Source of the DNA: an uncultured Odoribacter sp.
Lineage (GTDB): Bacteria > Bacteroidota > Bacteroidia > Bacteroidales > Marinifilaceae
Direction: 5' to 3'
Assembly: GCA_944321165.1 (NCBI GenBank)
Contig: CALUKE010000001.1
Span: 494,482 to 558,481 of the forward strand
Length of the DNA: 64,000 bases
Shown: positions 35,354 through 45,400 of the stretch, piece by piece
Layout of the letters: every line of letters starts with the position of its first letter
Numbering within the stretch: position 1 is the stretch's first letter
Notes under the pieces: model-generated
The model's database searches: none
The model's input: only the letters and a program-made list of their open reading frames with translations
Told to the model about the DNA's origin: nothing
Translations under genes and position numbers: made by a program

Positions 35354-36169
35354 CTACTCATTTTCATCAGGATAGGCACCATTGGCATATACACACCCAT
35401 TCACCCACATCAATCGGCCATCATCTTCCAAAATAGGTTCTCCATTATTGTAAGCCTCATTCAATATGGCTGAAAATTTTCTGGAAATAACAGTTTGTTC
35501 CAAATAATTCACTTTCTTGCTATTTTCAAAATCAGCATAAGTATATCCCAATTCCTGACACATCAAATTCAATTTTTTCTGAGTAAATGTACCAAACTCA
35601 AAATCAGACCATTGGGAAGGCTCCGGCATCACATCGATGATCAAAACACTGTGCATAGTCGCATCAAACTTATCAAAAACGACATCTCCATTGGTATAAG
35701 CATCCATTTTTTCAAACTCCTTAAAAGTCAATGAAAAATAATCATTGGCAAGCAGTTTTAATCCCAAAGTTACCGTATCATCCTTCATTTCCGGCTGACG
35801 ATAAAGCAGAATCGGTATATAGGCAGAAGAACTGTTCGCCTCGATTACATATTCGTCAGCCAATGCTTCATAGTCAATTCCCTCTCTGGCATTGGTACTA
35901 TCCGGATTAACCACTACCTTAAAAGGACGCGGATAATCTTTTTCGGGTCCGGTAATCATGACTTTCACCAGAAATGTCATGGTATCCTCCTGTATTTTTC
36001 CAAATTCGGCAATGGAATAAGGCATATATGGCCAATCATTTTCCGATCCCCAGGAATTACCACTTTGCACGGCAAAATATACAGCCTCTGTTCCTTCGTA
36101 TGACATTAAATCCCGTTCACAAGCCCCACACAGAAGCATTGAAATACAGATATATAACAATTTTTTCAT
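35354..36169 (-). CDS. DUF4843 surface lipoprotein, locus 2
   Basis: A 271-residue lipoprotein (CGACERDLMSYEGTEAVYFA, cysteine 17) with the DUF4843 blocks VKVMITGPEKDYPRPFKVVV, PDSTNAREGIDYEA and ILEDDGRLMWVNG. Paralogous to the gene at 14559. Accessory surface protein of a SusCD system; function not established. It follows susD with 12 bp spacing. Confidence 0.88.
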   Translation of the reverse strand: MKKLLYICISMLLCGACERDLMSYEGTEAVYFAVQSGNSWGSENDWPYMPYSIAEFGKIQEDTMTFLVKVMITGPEKDYPRPFKVVVNPDSTNAREGIDYEALADEYVIEANSSSAYIPILLYRQPEMKDDTVTLGLKLLANDYFSLTFKEFEKMDAYTNGDVVFDKFDATMHSVLIIDVMPEPSQWSDFEFGTFTQKKLNLMCQELGYTYADFENSKKVNYLEQTVISRKFSAILNEAYNNGEPILEDDGRLMWVNGCVYANGAYPDENE

Positions 36170-36181
36170 ATCTTCATCATT

Positions 36182-37660
36182 TTAGTTTATTCTCATATCA
36201 GTTTCACTGTCAGGCAAGGGTATTACATAATTACTCATGCTCATATTTATCGTCGGACTGTCACTGTCTTTTTCAAAACGTCCATTGGGAATCTGTTGGC
36301 GTGCATTGCGTTTATAAAAGAAAAACATTTGACCTTCTCCCAGGAATTCCCGCCGACATTCTTTTTCGATTTCATCCTTCAAAGTTGCTTCTGTCGCCGT
36401 TGAACTGGGACAATTTCGACTGTTCCGCACTTTATCCAGGTACATCTTGGCTGTCGTAAAATCATCCGAATATTCAGCTGCCAACAAATAAATTTCACTC
36501 AACCGGATCAAAGGAACCATTTTGTTAAATTTCTCAGTTCCACTCCCAGTCACATCCTCAAATTTCCGATGATACTTGACTAATTTACCGGCATTGCTGT
36601 AATCCGCCCAAATATCATAACGATAATCATCGCCAGAAGCATAAAAAGAATAATCCCGTCCAAATTCCAAACGTTTTGAAGTAAACGTGTATACTTGATC
36701 CAACGTCGGAAGGAATAATTTTTCCTGAATTTCTGTTTCCCGATAAGAATCATAAAGAGAAAATATCACTTCTGTTGAAAATACCCGATCCGGAGCAGAA
36801 ATATCAATTGCAGCAGCATGGGTTACAAAAGGAAAAATCTCAGCACCTTCTACCTGCACTTCTGCAATAATCTCTTCAGCCACTTTCAGAGTATTTATCT
36901 GATCATGTTCCCAAGCATAAGCTCGAGCCAACAAAGCCTTTACAGCATAATAATTCAAACGATATTGACGATAATTCAATGAATTGTCACCAGAACTATT
37001 AGCTTCATTCCGAACACCTTCAGTTATAATCGGATCGGCATCCTTCAATAACTCTGCTGCAATATTCAAGTCCTCGATCACCAGCTTCAAAACACTCTCT
37101 GCAGAAAGCAAAGGTGAAATCTGTGCATCTGTATTGGTTACATACGGAATACATTCTGTCGTTTTAGATGTTTCATTGTAAACAGGACCGAACAAACGCA
37201 ACAGATCAAAATGCAACATGGCTCTCAAAGCCAAAGCTTCCCCCTTATACAGATTATAATACACTCCCGGCAACACTTCAGGATACTCATCACACTTTTC
37301 AAGAATAATATTACAATTCAGTATCAGAGCATAAGCCTTCTCCCAAACTGCTTGAAAAGCATCCTTAATGGTCTGTTCCTCATATTTATAAGCACCCAAT
37401 AAAGAATTAAGATCCGAACCAATGCCATAATTATAATATTGTGCCATCAAATCAATTATTCCAGCACTTAAGTTCCGTCCGTACAGTGAACGATCCACCA
37501 AGCCAACGTATACCCCATTAATCGCTTTTTCAAATCCCTGTCTGTCTTTAAAAAGCATATCTTCATTCAAACGATCGGCAGGAGTGATGTCTATCCACGA
37601 ATTACAAGCGCTGAAGATTAACAAACAGACAAGCCAACTATATCTCATTTTCGTTTTCAT
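36182..37660 (-). CDS. SusD/RagB-type substrate-binding lipoprotein, locus 2
   Basis: A 492-residue lipoprotein (LLIFSACNSWIDITPADRLN, cysteine 19). TPR-like scaffold: YKGEALALRAMLHFDLLRLF and YYAVKALLARAYAWEHDQIN; C-terminal RLSEIYLLAAEYSDDF and LGEGQMFFFYKRNARQ. Clear paralogue of the SusD at 15435. Given the mannosidases in the same locus, the likely ligand is an alpha-mannose-rich glycan. Confidence 0.95.
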   Translation of the reverse strand: MKTKMRYSWLVCLLIFSACNSWIDITPADRLNEDMLFKDRQGFEKAINGVYVGLVDRSLYGRNLSAGIIDLMAQYYNYGIGSDLNSLLGAYKYEEQTIKDAFQAVWEKAYALILNCNIILEKCDEYPEVLPGVYYNLYKGEALALRAMLHFDLLRLFGPVYNETSKTTECIPYVTNTDAQISPLLSAESVLKLVIEDLNIAAELLKDADPIITEGVRNEANSSGDNSLNYRQYRLNYYAVKALLARAYAWEHDQINTLKVAEEIIAEVQVEGAEIFPFVTHAAAIDISAPDRVFSTEVIFSLYDSYRETEIQEKLFLPTLDQVYTFTSKRLEFGRDYSFYASGDDYRYDIWADYSNAGKLVKYHRKFEDVTGSGTEKFNKMVPLIRLSEIYLLAAEYSDDFTTAKMYLDKVRNSRNCPSSTATEATLKDEIEKECRREFLGEGQMFFFYKRNARQQIPNGRFEKDSDSPTINMSMSNYVIPLPDSETDMRIN

Positions 37661-37684
37661 ATCTCAATTTATTAAGGTTATATC

Positions 37685-40600
37685 TTAAAACGTCATTCCC
37701 AAAGAAAATGACACCGAACGAGCAAACGGATAACTCAATCCTCGCTCATTCTTTACCGTAGAAATTCTAAAGATATCATTCATATAGGCTCGTATCGACA
37801 AAGAAGATGCCCCTACCCGCTTTAACCAAGAAGCTGTTGTTTCATAGCCTACAGAAATAGATTCTCCGGACAAAACGTTGTTATCTTCAACAAAGCGGGA
37901 AGAAATCGGTGTGATCTCACTATCAGCGATTGCTTTAAATTTCGCCTCATCTCCCGGTTGTTTCCAACGATCATATAAAGCCCGTTTATCCAGATTCTCC
38001 CATTTTTTATCAGAAGAAAGATTCTCCACCTTATCATACAGCGTTTGCATGAAAATCTGTCCGCCTAAACGATAACGCAAATTGACGGAAGCAGAAAAAC
38101 CTTTATAATAAAAAGAAGTTCCGATAACACCCTCCACTTTGGGATCGCTATTTCCAACAACCACTTCATCGTCGTAATCATGTACAAAAGTCTGTTCCCC
38201 ATTCTTGTCCAAAAAGATTTCCCGACCAGTTGCCGGATCTATGCCACAAGACCGGACTGCCCAGAGATCGGAAGGACTTCCTCCATCATAATAACGAGTC
38301 AGATTTCGATTCCGATTGTCGAGATTATATTTTTCTAAAGCTTCGCTTACATCCTGATATTCTGAAGTCTGATGACGTAAATTCATATTTACAGACCAGA
38401 ACATATCTTCCCGGCGTATAATAGAATAGTTCATCGTTAAAGTGATCCCCTGAGTGATTTGTTTCCCGACATTACGTGGAAGAGTGGTTACACCGGTAGA
38501 AGACGCTGTTCCGATGTGCACCAGCAAAGGATCAGTCTTTTTATTAAAATAATCAAAATTTATTCTCAGACGATTGTCCAGAAAGATAATATCAAAACCG
38601 ATATTTCGATCCATGGTCTTCTGCCATTTCAAACCACGATTCCCCAGGTTGGAAATTATTGCACTGGAACCGAAAACATTCATATTATCCGTATTATAAC
38701 TATAAATACGTGTAGAAATATAATCATCAAAATTTTGATTTCCAGGATTACCGATTGAAGCCCGCAATTTCAACAGACTGATTCCTGGCTTATCTTTCAG
38801 AAAAGCCTCTTTATGAATATTCCAGCCCAATCCGACAGACCAAGTATTAGTAAATTGCTTATCAGCGCCAAAAACAGAAGATCCATCCGACCGATAATTG
38901 ACATCCAATAGATAACGATCGTCATAGGCATATCCAAAGTTCAAATAATAACTGACAGCCCTCTTTTTGGAATCCTGATAACTGGCATTTCCATCCTGCT
39001 GATATCCCAAGGCAAATGCAGGATTCGAAAATTCATCATCTATAAACCCCTGTACCTTGTATCCACTGCTAATGGCACCATTCTGACTCAGACGCATACC
39101 ACCAACCGCATTAACCATGTGCTTTTCTTGAAACAATTTACCATAAGTCAGACTCAATTCACCATCATAATCCAGATTCTGAACATTGCTTTCCTCATAA
39201 CTTCCCTTATTGGCAACATCCGACTGAGCATCAAACTCTGAATTAAACGGGGAACGGAATTTTTTCATCTGTTCATTGGATTTGGTCAAACCAAAACGGC
39301 CCCGTACCCTTAATTCATCAATGGCTCGCCAATCTACTTCAAAATTATTTGTAAAACCGGTCGTTTCCGTTATATCAAAATTATTCTGATTCATATCATA
39401 CAACGGACTGTAATAGGTCTTTGCATAATTATTAAACAACACCTTTTTCAAATCTCCATATTCATCCTCTTTACGAAAATACGGGTTCGCTTGAGCAAAT
39501 TCAGAAAAAGCAACCGGTTCCCGCTCCGCTTTCGAATAATTGATATTTAAATTATTCGTAAAAGCCAATCTTTCCTTTCTGTAAATCAAACGAATATTCC
39601 CATTCATCACGTCACGATCGGATCCCTTCATCACGCCTTCCGTCTTTCCATAACTGACTCCAGCCCCATAACGGAAATTGGCATCTCCCCCTTCTATTGA
39701 AAGTGTATGCCGATGGCTCACAGCGAAACGCAAAGGTTCATTCATCCAATAAGTATCTACCCCTCTAGCAACCTCTTTCATCAATTCATTATAAATAGCA
39801 TCCTGCTCTTCATCCAGAATATTACCGTCATCATCGATCAAACGATAACACCCGGCCAAACGTTCAAAAGTCAATTTCTCAAAAGAATTCATCAAATTAT
39901 AATCAGAAAGATCAGCAAAAGTCAACTGCAAATTACCATTGTAATTTACCCGAAGAGACCCCATCATCGGTAATTTTGTTTCTACAACAACTACTCCATT
40001 AGCTGCCTTGGATCCATAAATTGCTGTAGCAGCCGCATCCTTCAACAAAGTGATACTCTGTACCCGATCCATACTCAAATCACTGATTGTCTGCAAATCT
40101 GATTCAAAACCATCCAAAATAAACAAAGGCTGATTCGGATCAGTATCGTACTCTTCCGTCAAACCGACAATACTACTCTTCCCTCGGATCTCAATATCCG
40201 GTAAATGGTTCGGGTCGGAACCGAATTCATTGTTTTCAATAATGGCAAAAGAGGGATCCAACGTTTTCAAACTTTGCAAAACTCCCTGATTCCCAACAGA
40301 CTTAAGTTCTTTAGAAGAAAATGTAGTCGTCGAGCCTGTAAAACTTTCCTTCTTACGAGTATAAATTCCGGTCACCACCACTTCATCTATTTCAGCAATC
40401 TCTTCTTCCATGACAACATGCAACTCTTCCTGACCCGAAAATTTCACTTCTAATTTTTTCATTCCTACAAATGAAAATACAAATACCATATTCTCTTGCT
40501 CTGGCACTTCAAATTTAAAACGGCCTTCAGAGTCCGAAACACCACCCACTGTCGTTCCTTTCAAAACAACAGTCACACCAGGCAATCCATTGCCTTTCGG

Positions 40601-41017
40601 ATCAACCACAACACCTTGAATAAGTTTCACTTTCTGAGGAATAGCTTCTGCCTGAGAGACATTCTTGATTAAAATCACATCATCATTCAAACGCCAAGTT
40701 AAACGAGTTCCTTTTAACAACTGGTTCATTACCTCTTCAAGCCCAGCATTTTCCACTTGCAAATCCCGTTTCCCATACTTTTTTAACTCATCAACGCGGT
40801 ATAAGAACTGATAATCCGAAACTTTTCTCAATTCCTTAATAATCTCTAACATAGAACATTGCTTCAGATTCAATGTTACAGTAGCCCTTTGAGAAAATCC
40901 TTTTGCACTGACCGTAAATGTTGTCAATAACATCAAATAAATTCCCAATCTCATGATTTTTAGAATTTTTAACATATACTCTTTGACTCTAAGAGTATAC
41001 CTCCAATTTTTTTTCAT
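37685..41017 (-). CDS. SusC/RagA TonB-dependent transporter with STN domain, locus 2
   Basis: An 1110-residue outer-membrane transporter: signal sequence (LGIYLMLLTTFTVSAKGFSQ), STN domain at about 47-115 (MLEIIKELRKVSDYQFLYRV), carboxypeptidase-regulatory-like domain (VVVDPKGNGLPGVTVVLKGT), linker EIDEVVVTGI, plug with LFILDGFESDLQTISDLSMD and barrel ending FSLGMTF. Over the plug it is nearly identical to the locus 1 SusC (for example SLKTLDPSFAIIENNEFGSD in both), so the two arose by duplication. The STN domain should signal to the FecR encoded just upstream. Confidence 0.95.
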   Translation of the reverse strand: MKKNWRYTLRVKEYMLKILKIMRLGIYLMLLTTFTVSAKGFSQRATVTLNLKQCSMLEIIKELRKVSDYQFLYRVDELKKYGKRDLQVENAGLEEVMNQLLKGTRLTWRLNDDVILIKNVSQAEAIPQKVKLIQGVVVDPKGNGLPGVTVVLKGTTVGGVSDSEGRFKFEVPEQENMVFVFSFVGMKKLEVKFSGQEELHVVMEEEIAEIDEVVVTGIYTRKKESFTGSTTTFSSKELKSVGNQGVLQSLKTLDPSFAIIENNEFGSDPNHLPDIEIRGKSSIVGLTEEYDTDPNQPLFILDGFESDLQTISDLSMDRVQSITLLKDAAATAIYGSKAANGVVVVETKLPMMGSLRVNYNGNLQLTFADLSDYNLMNSFEKLTFERLAGCYRLIDDDGNILDEEQDAIYNELMKEVARGVDTYWMNEPLRFAVSHRHTLSIEGGDANFRYGAGVSYGKTEGVMKGSDRDVMNGNIRLIYRKERLAFTNNLNINYSKAEREPVAFSEFAQANPYFRKEDEYGDLKKVLFNNYAKTYYSPLYDMNQNNFDITETTGFTNNFEVDWRAIDELRVRGRFGLTKSNEQMKKFRSPFNSEFDAQSDVANKGSYEESNVQNLDYDGELSLTYGKLFQEKHMVNAVGGMRLSQNGAISSGYKVQGFIDDEFSNPAFALGYQQDGNASYQDSKKRAVSYYLNFGYAYDDRYLLDVNYRSDGSSVFGADKQFTNTWSVGLGWNIHKEAFLKDKPGISLLKLRASIGNPGNQNFDDYISTRIYSYNTDNMNVFGSSAIISNLGNRGLKWQKTMDRNIGFDIIFLDNRLRINFDYFNKKTDPLLVHIGTASSTGVTTLPRNVGKQITQGITLTMNYSIIRREDMFWSVNMNLRHQTSEYQDVSEALEKYNLDNRNRNLTRYYDGGSPSDLWAVRSCGIDPATGREIFLDKNGEQTFVHDYDDEVVVGNSDPKVEGVIGTSFYYKGFSASVNLRYRLGGQIFMQTLYDKVENLSSDKKWENLDKRALYDRWKQPGDEAKFKAIADSEITPISSRFVEDNNVLSGESISVGYETTASWLKRVGASSLSIRAYMNDIFRISTVKNERGLSYPFARSVSFSLGMTF

Positions 41018-41042
41018 AAGTTTACATTATTAATTAATAAAA

Positions 41043-41091
41043 TGAACGAAAGTTCACAAAGGCAGAAGACATCCTACCTCCTTCTGCCTTT
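41043..41091 (-). promoter_or_regulatory. Two hairpins between fecR and susC, locus 2
   Basis: Stem TGAAC/GTTCA (41043-41056) and an 11-bp stem AAAGGCAGAAG/CTTCTGCCTTT (41058-41091) fill the spacer after the fecR stop codon. The arrangement parallels that in locus 1, although sequences differ. Confidence 0.4.
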
Positions 41092-41092
41092 T

Positions 41093-42247
41093 TCATTTCG
41101 TTCCAATTACAACACAATCACCTTTAATACTGATTTCGATTCCAGCCACTTCCTCTATCATCTGCACAATTTCATCAAAATCATCATATTTTTTTAGATC
41201 ACCACTAAATAAATAATGTTTTACCTCTTCGTTTGCATAAAACACATCCATCTTATACCAACGTTGCAAACGTTTCATAATCTGTTCCAACGACTGCTCT
41301 TCAAAAATAAATTTTCCATCTTTCCAAGCTAAAACCGCACTGGCATCCACCTTTTGAACCTGAAAAGTAGAATCTTTTTTCTGGAAAGAAGCCTGTTCAT
41401 CCGGCGACAGTTTTACTGTACCATTCCTGTTTCCGACTTCGACAGAACCTTCTGCCAATGTTGTCGTAATCTGTTCCTCATCCTCATAAGCTGTAATATT
41501 AAATTTAGTCCCTAATACTCTCACTTCTATTCCTCCGACAGAAACAATAAACGGTTTTTCAGCATTCTTGGCAACTTCAAAATAAGCCTCCCCTTTCAAA
41601 AACACCCGTCTTTCAGTACCAGCAAAGTGTAACGGATAATGCAATTCCGTTTCTGAATTCAACCAAACCAAAGTCCCGTCGGCTAATTGAATCTGAAATC
41701 CTCCTCCTTGAGGAATAATTAAAGTATTATATTCATCTTCAACAATCTCACTTTGTGTACGACACTCCACACTATCTAAAGCCTGCTTCAAAGTTGTCGC
41801 ACATGCAAAAAAAACAGTATCATTTAATGTAAAAGTTTCCCCATTGGACAATATCAATAAAGGAGAACCGGTTGCCATAGAAATTGTTTTATCTGTAGTC
41901 ACCATTAAACAATTCTCCTTCTCCAACTTCCAATGCCACATCCATCCTCCACCAATTCCCAATAACAACAATATACAAGCAGCATATCGATACCATAAAT
42001 TCAAACGTCTGGAAAGAAAACGTTTGTTTTTTCTGAATTTTGACCATTGCCGAGCAATCTCTTTTTCCGAATAACAATCCCACGCTTTCTGTGAATATTC
42101 TTTTCTTAAATCTTGATATTCCAACTCATTCGATTCTTTCTCTTTTCTCCAAGCTTCCAGCAGACAACGATCTTCCTCTCCGATAATACCGGCCAACTCC
42201 TCCGCAATCCAGCGGGCCACTAAAAAACGGTACTTCAACTGATCCAT
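41093..42247 (-). CDS. FecR-family anti-sigma factor, locus 2 (no adjacent sigma gene)
   Basis: A 384-residue FecR protein with cytoplasmic N-terminus (about 80 residues), membrane helix (YAACILLLLGIGGGWMWHW), FecR domain (LIIPQGGGFQIQLADGTLVW, ETELHYPLHFAGTERRVFLK, GEAYFEVAKNAEKPFIVSVG) and C-terminal DUF4974 module (QSLEQIMKRLQRWYKMDVFY). It should transmit a signal from the neighbouring SusC to an ECF sigma factor, but none is encoded beside it: upstream lies a divergent GH38 gene. The sigma factor at 21570 is the nearest candidate partner. Confidence 0.92.
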   Translation of the reverse strand: MDQLKYRFLVARWIAEELAGIIGEEDRCLLEAWRKEKESNELEYQDLRKEYSQKAWDCYSEKEIARQWSKFRKNKRFLSRRLNLWYRYAACILLLLGIGGGWMWHWKLEKENCLMVTTDKTISMATGSPLLILSNGETFTLNDTVFFACATTLKQALDSVECRTQSEIVEDEYNTLIIPQGGGFQIQLADGTLVWLNSETELHYPLHFAGTERRVFLKGEAYFEVAKNAEKPFIVSVGGIEVRVLGTKFNITAYEDEEQITTTLAEGSVEVGNRNGTVKLSPDEQASFQKKDSTFQVQKVDASAVLAWKDGKFIFEEQSLEQIMKRLQRWYKMDVFYANEEVKHYLFSGDLKKYDDFDEIVQMIEEVAGIEISIKGDCVVIGTK

Positions 42248-42461
42248 AAAACAATTTTTATATAAAAGACGACATCGGCTTCTAAGTGGGTGAATGCAAC
42301 ATCATTTTTTTAATTTCCACCACCAATAATTAACTTTTGTTAATTTTATTGCGATTCATCTTCAAATCATTCCCTTATTCTTTTTAAAATCCTCATTTTT
42401 GTAAAACAAATAATAAACGCATGGTAGCACCATTTGATTTAACACACTTATAATATTTATT

Positions 42462-45400
42462 ATGAAACTACCCATTTTTATTTTATTAGCAGCGCTATTG
42501 TATGGCAGCAACAACGGTTTTGCCCAAGAATCGAAACCGGGAAAAGAAATCAAAGCCTACATGGTAGCAGACGCCCATTTGGATACCCAATGGAACTGGG
42601 ATATCCAAACAACCATCAATGAATATGTATGGAACACCCTCTCACAAAATCTGTTTTTGCTGAAACATTACCCTCATTATGTTTTCAATTTCGAAGGGGC
42701 AGTCAAATATTCCTGGATGAAAGAATACTATCCGATACAGTATGAAGAAATGAAAAAATACATTCGGGAAGGACGCTGGCATCTCTCCGGCAGCAGCTGG
42801 GATGCTACCGATGCCCTGGTTCCTTCTACCGAATCGGCTATCCGGAATATTTTATTAGGCCAGGAATATTACCGGCAAGAATTCGGTACAGAAAGTACAG
42901 ATATCTTTTTACCCGATTGTTTCGGCTTTGGATGGACACTACCGACAATTGCAGCCCATTGCGGTCTGATCGGTTTTTCCTCTCAGAAATTGGATTGGCG
43001 CAACCACCCTTTTTATGGCAACAGCAAACATCCTTTCACCATCGGCTTATGGCAAGGAATTGACGGGTCACAAATCATGCTGGCTCACGGCTATGGATAC
43101 GGAGAAAGATGGAAAGATGAAGACCTTTCCCACAATCGGCATCTACAAGATATAGCCCACCGCAATCCTTTCCACATTGCCTACCGTTATTATGGCACCG
43201 GAGACACGGGTGGTTCCCCCGACTTGCCTTCCGTACGCTCTGTCGAAAAAGGCATTCAGGGAAATGGGCCAGTAGAAATCATCAGTGCCACCAGCGATCA
43301 GCTGTTCAAAGATTTCATGCCATACGAAAAACATCCAGAATTACCCGTATTCAACGGGGAATTGCTGATGGACGTTCACGGAACCGGATGCTATACGTCG
43401 CAAGCCGCCATGAAACTGTACAACCGACAAAATGAAATGCTGGGAGATGCAGCAGAAAGAGCTGCAGTAACCGCTTCCTGGTTAGGTAACAATTATCCGG
43501 GGAAAACCCTGACCGAAGCCTGGAGACGTTTTATCTTTCATCAATTCCACGATGATCTGACCGGAACCAGTATTCCTCGGGCTTATGAATTTTCCTGGAA
43601 TGATGAACTGATTTCACTGAAACAATTTGCCGATGTATTAACCTCTTCGGTAAACATGGTTGCCGGTCAACTGGATACCCGTACGAAAGGGACTCCCATT
43701 ATTCTTTATAATCCATTGGCATTCGACCTTGAAAATATCACAGAAATATCGCTGGAAATGCCGAAAGCCCCACAAGGCATAACAGTATACAACGCACAAG
43801 GAGAAAAAACAAAATCACAACTCATTGGCTATGAAAACGGGAAAGCCCGTATTTTAATAGAAGCCCGTGTCCCGGCAACAGGATTTGCAGTATACGACGT
43901 CCGTACCATAGGAAGTCAAAAAACAGAAAAAACAGAAAAACCAGAAGACACCCAGATGCTGGAAAATTCAGTTTACAAAATCACCGTAGATCAATACGGA
44001 GATATTACCTCTTTGTTCGATAAAAGAAACAACCGAGAAATTGTAAAGACAGGGAAAACCATCCGCCTGGCTCTTTTTACCCAGAATCGCTCATATGCCT
44101 GGCCTGCGTGGGAAATTCTGAAAGAAACCATTGATCGGGATCCGATCTCCATTACCGACCGAGTAAAAATCACCCAGACCGAAAACGGAGCAATCCGTAA
44201 AACATTGTGCATAGAAAAACATCACGGAGAATCAGTATTCAAACAATACATTCATTTATATGAAGGATGCCTGGCCGATCGAATTGATTTTCACCATGAA
44301 ATCGACTGGCGATCCACCAACGCCTTACTAAAGGCCGAATTTCCATTGAGTGTCAACCATCCGGAAGCCACCTACGACTTAGGAATAGGAAGCATCAGGC
44401 GGGGCAACAATACCCAGATCGCATACGAGGTTTATGCTCAGCAATGGGCAGACCTGAGTGATCAGGACAACAGCTACGGAGTTTCCATACTGAATGACAG
44501 CAAATACGGCTGGGACAAACCCAATGATCATACGATCCGCTTAACCCTACTCCACACTCCAGAAACTCGGGGCGGTTATACCTATCAGAATCAACAAGAT
44601 TTTGGTCACCATTCTTTTACCTACAGTCTTATCGGACATGCAGGAACACTGGATAAAACAGCCACTGTCAGAAAAGCTGAAATCCTCAACCAGCCGCTAA
44701 AAGCTTTCCGTACCTACAAACACAACGGCCATCTGGGGAAAGAATTCAGTTTTGTCCGTTCCGATAATCCGAATGTTCTGATCAAAGCGCTGAAAAAAGC
44801 CGAATCCTCTGATGAATACGTCGTTCGCGTATATGAAACACAAGGGGAAAATGTTCAAAACGCCACCTTGACTTTTGCCGGAGAGATCCTCAGCGCCCAA
44901 GAAGCCGACGGCACGGAAAAAAATATCGGACCGGCAGATTTCAAGGAGAACAAACTATCTGTTCACATCCGACCTTACAGTATCAAAACCTTTAAACTCA
45001 AATTAAAAAAAGCTACTTCACAAACAAAACCTTTGGAATATGCGAATCTGTCTTTACCATACGATCAAAAATGCTTTACGTTTGATGAATTCCGTTCAGA
45101 AGGTAATTTCAGCGGAGGATATACTTATGCAGCCGAACTCTTGCCCGACAGTCTGGAAGTAAACGGCATTCCGTTCCAGCTGGGTGAAAAAGATGCAGTC
45201 AACGGACTGGCCTGCCAGGGACAAACCATTGAACTTCCACAAGATCATCACTTCAACCGTTTGTATATTTTAGCAGCCTCCACAGAAGGTGATTGTACCG
45301 GAACTTTCCGGACCGGGAAATACAGTCAAACGATTTCCGTTCCATACTTTTCCGGATTCATCGGACAATGGGGCCATCTGCATCATACGGAAGGCTATCT

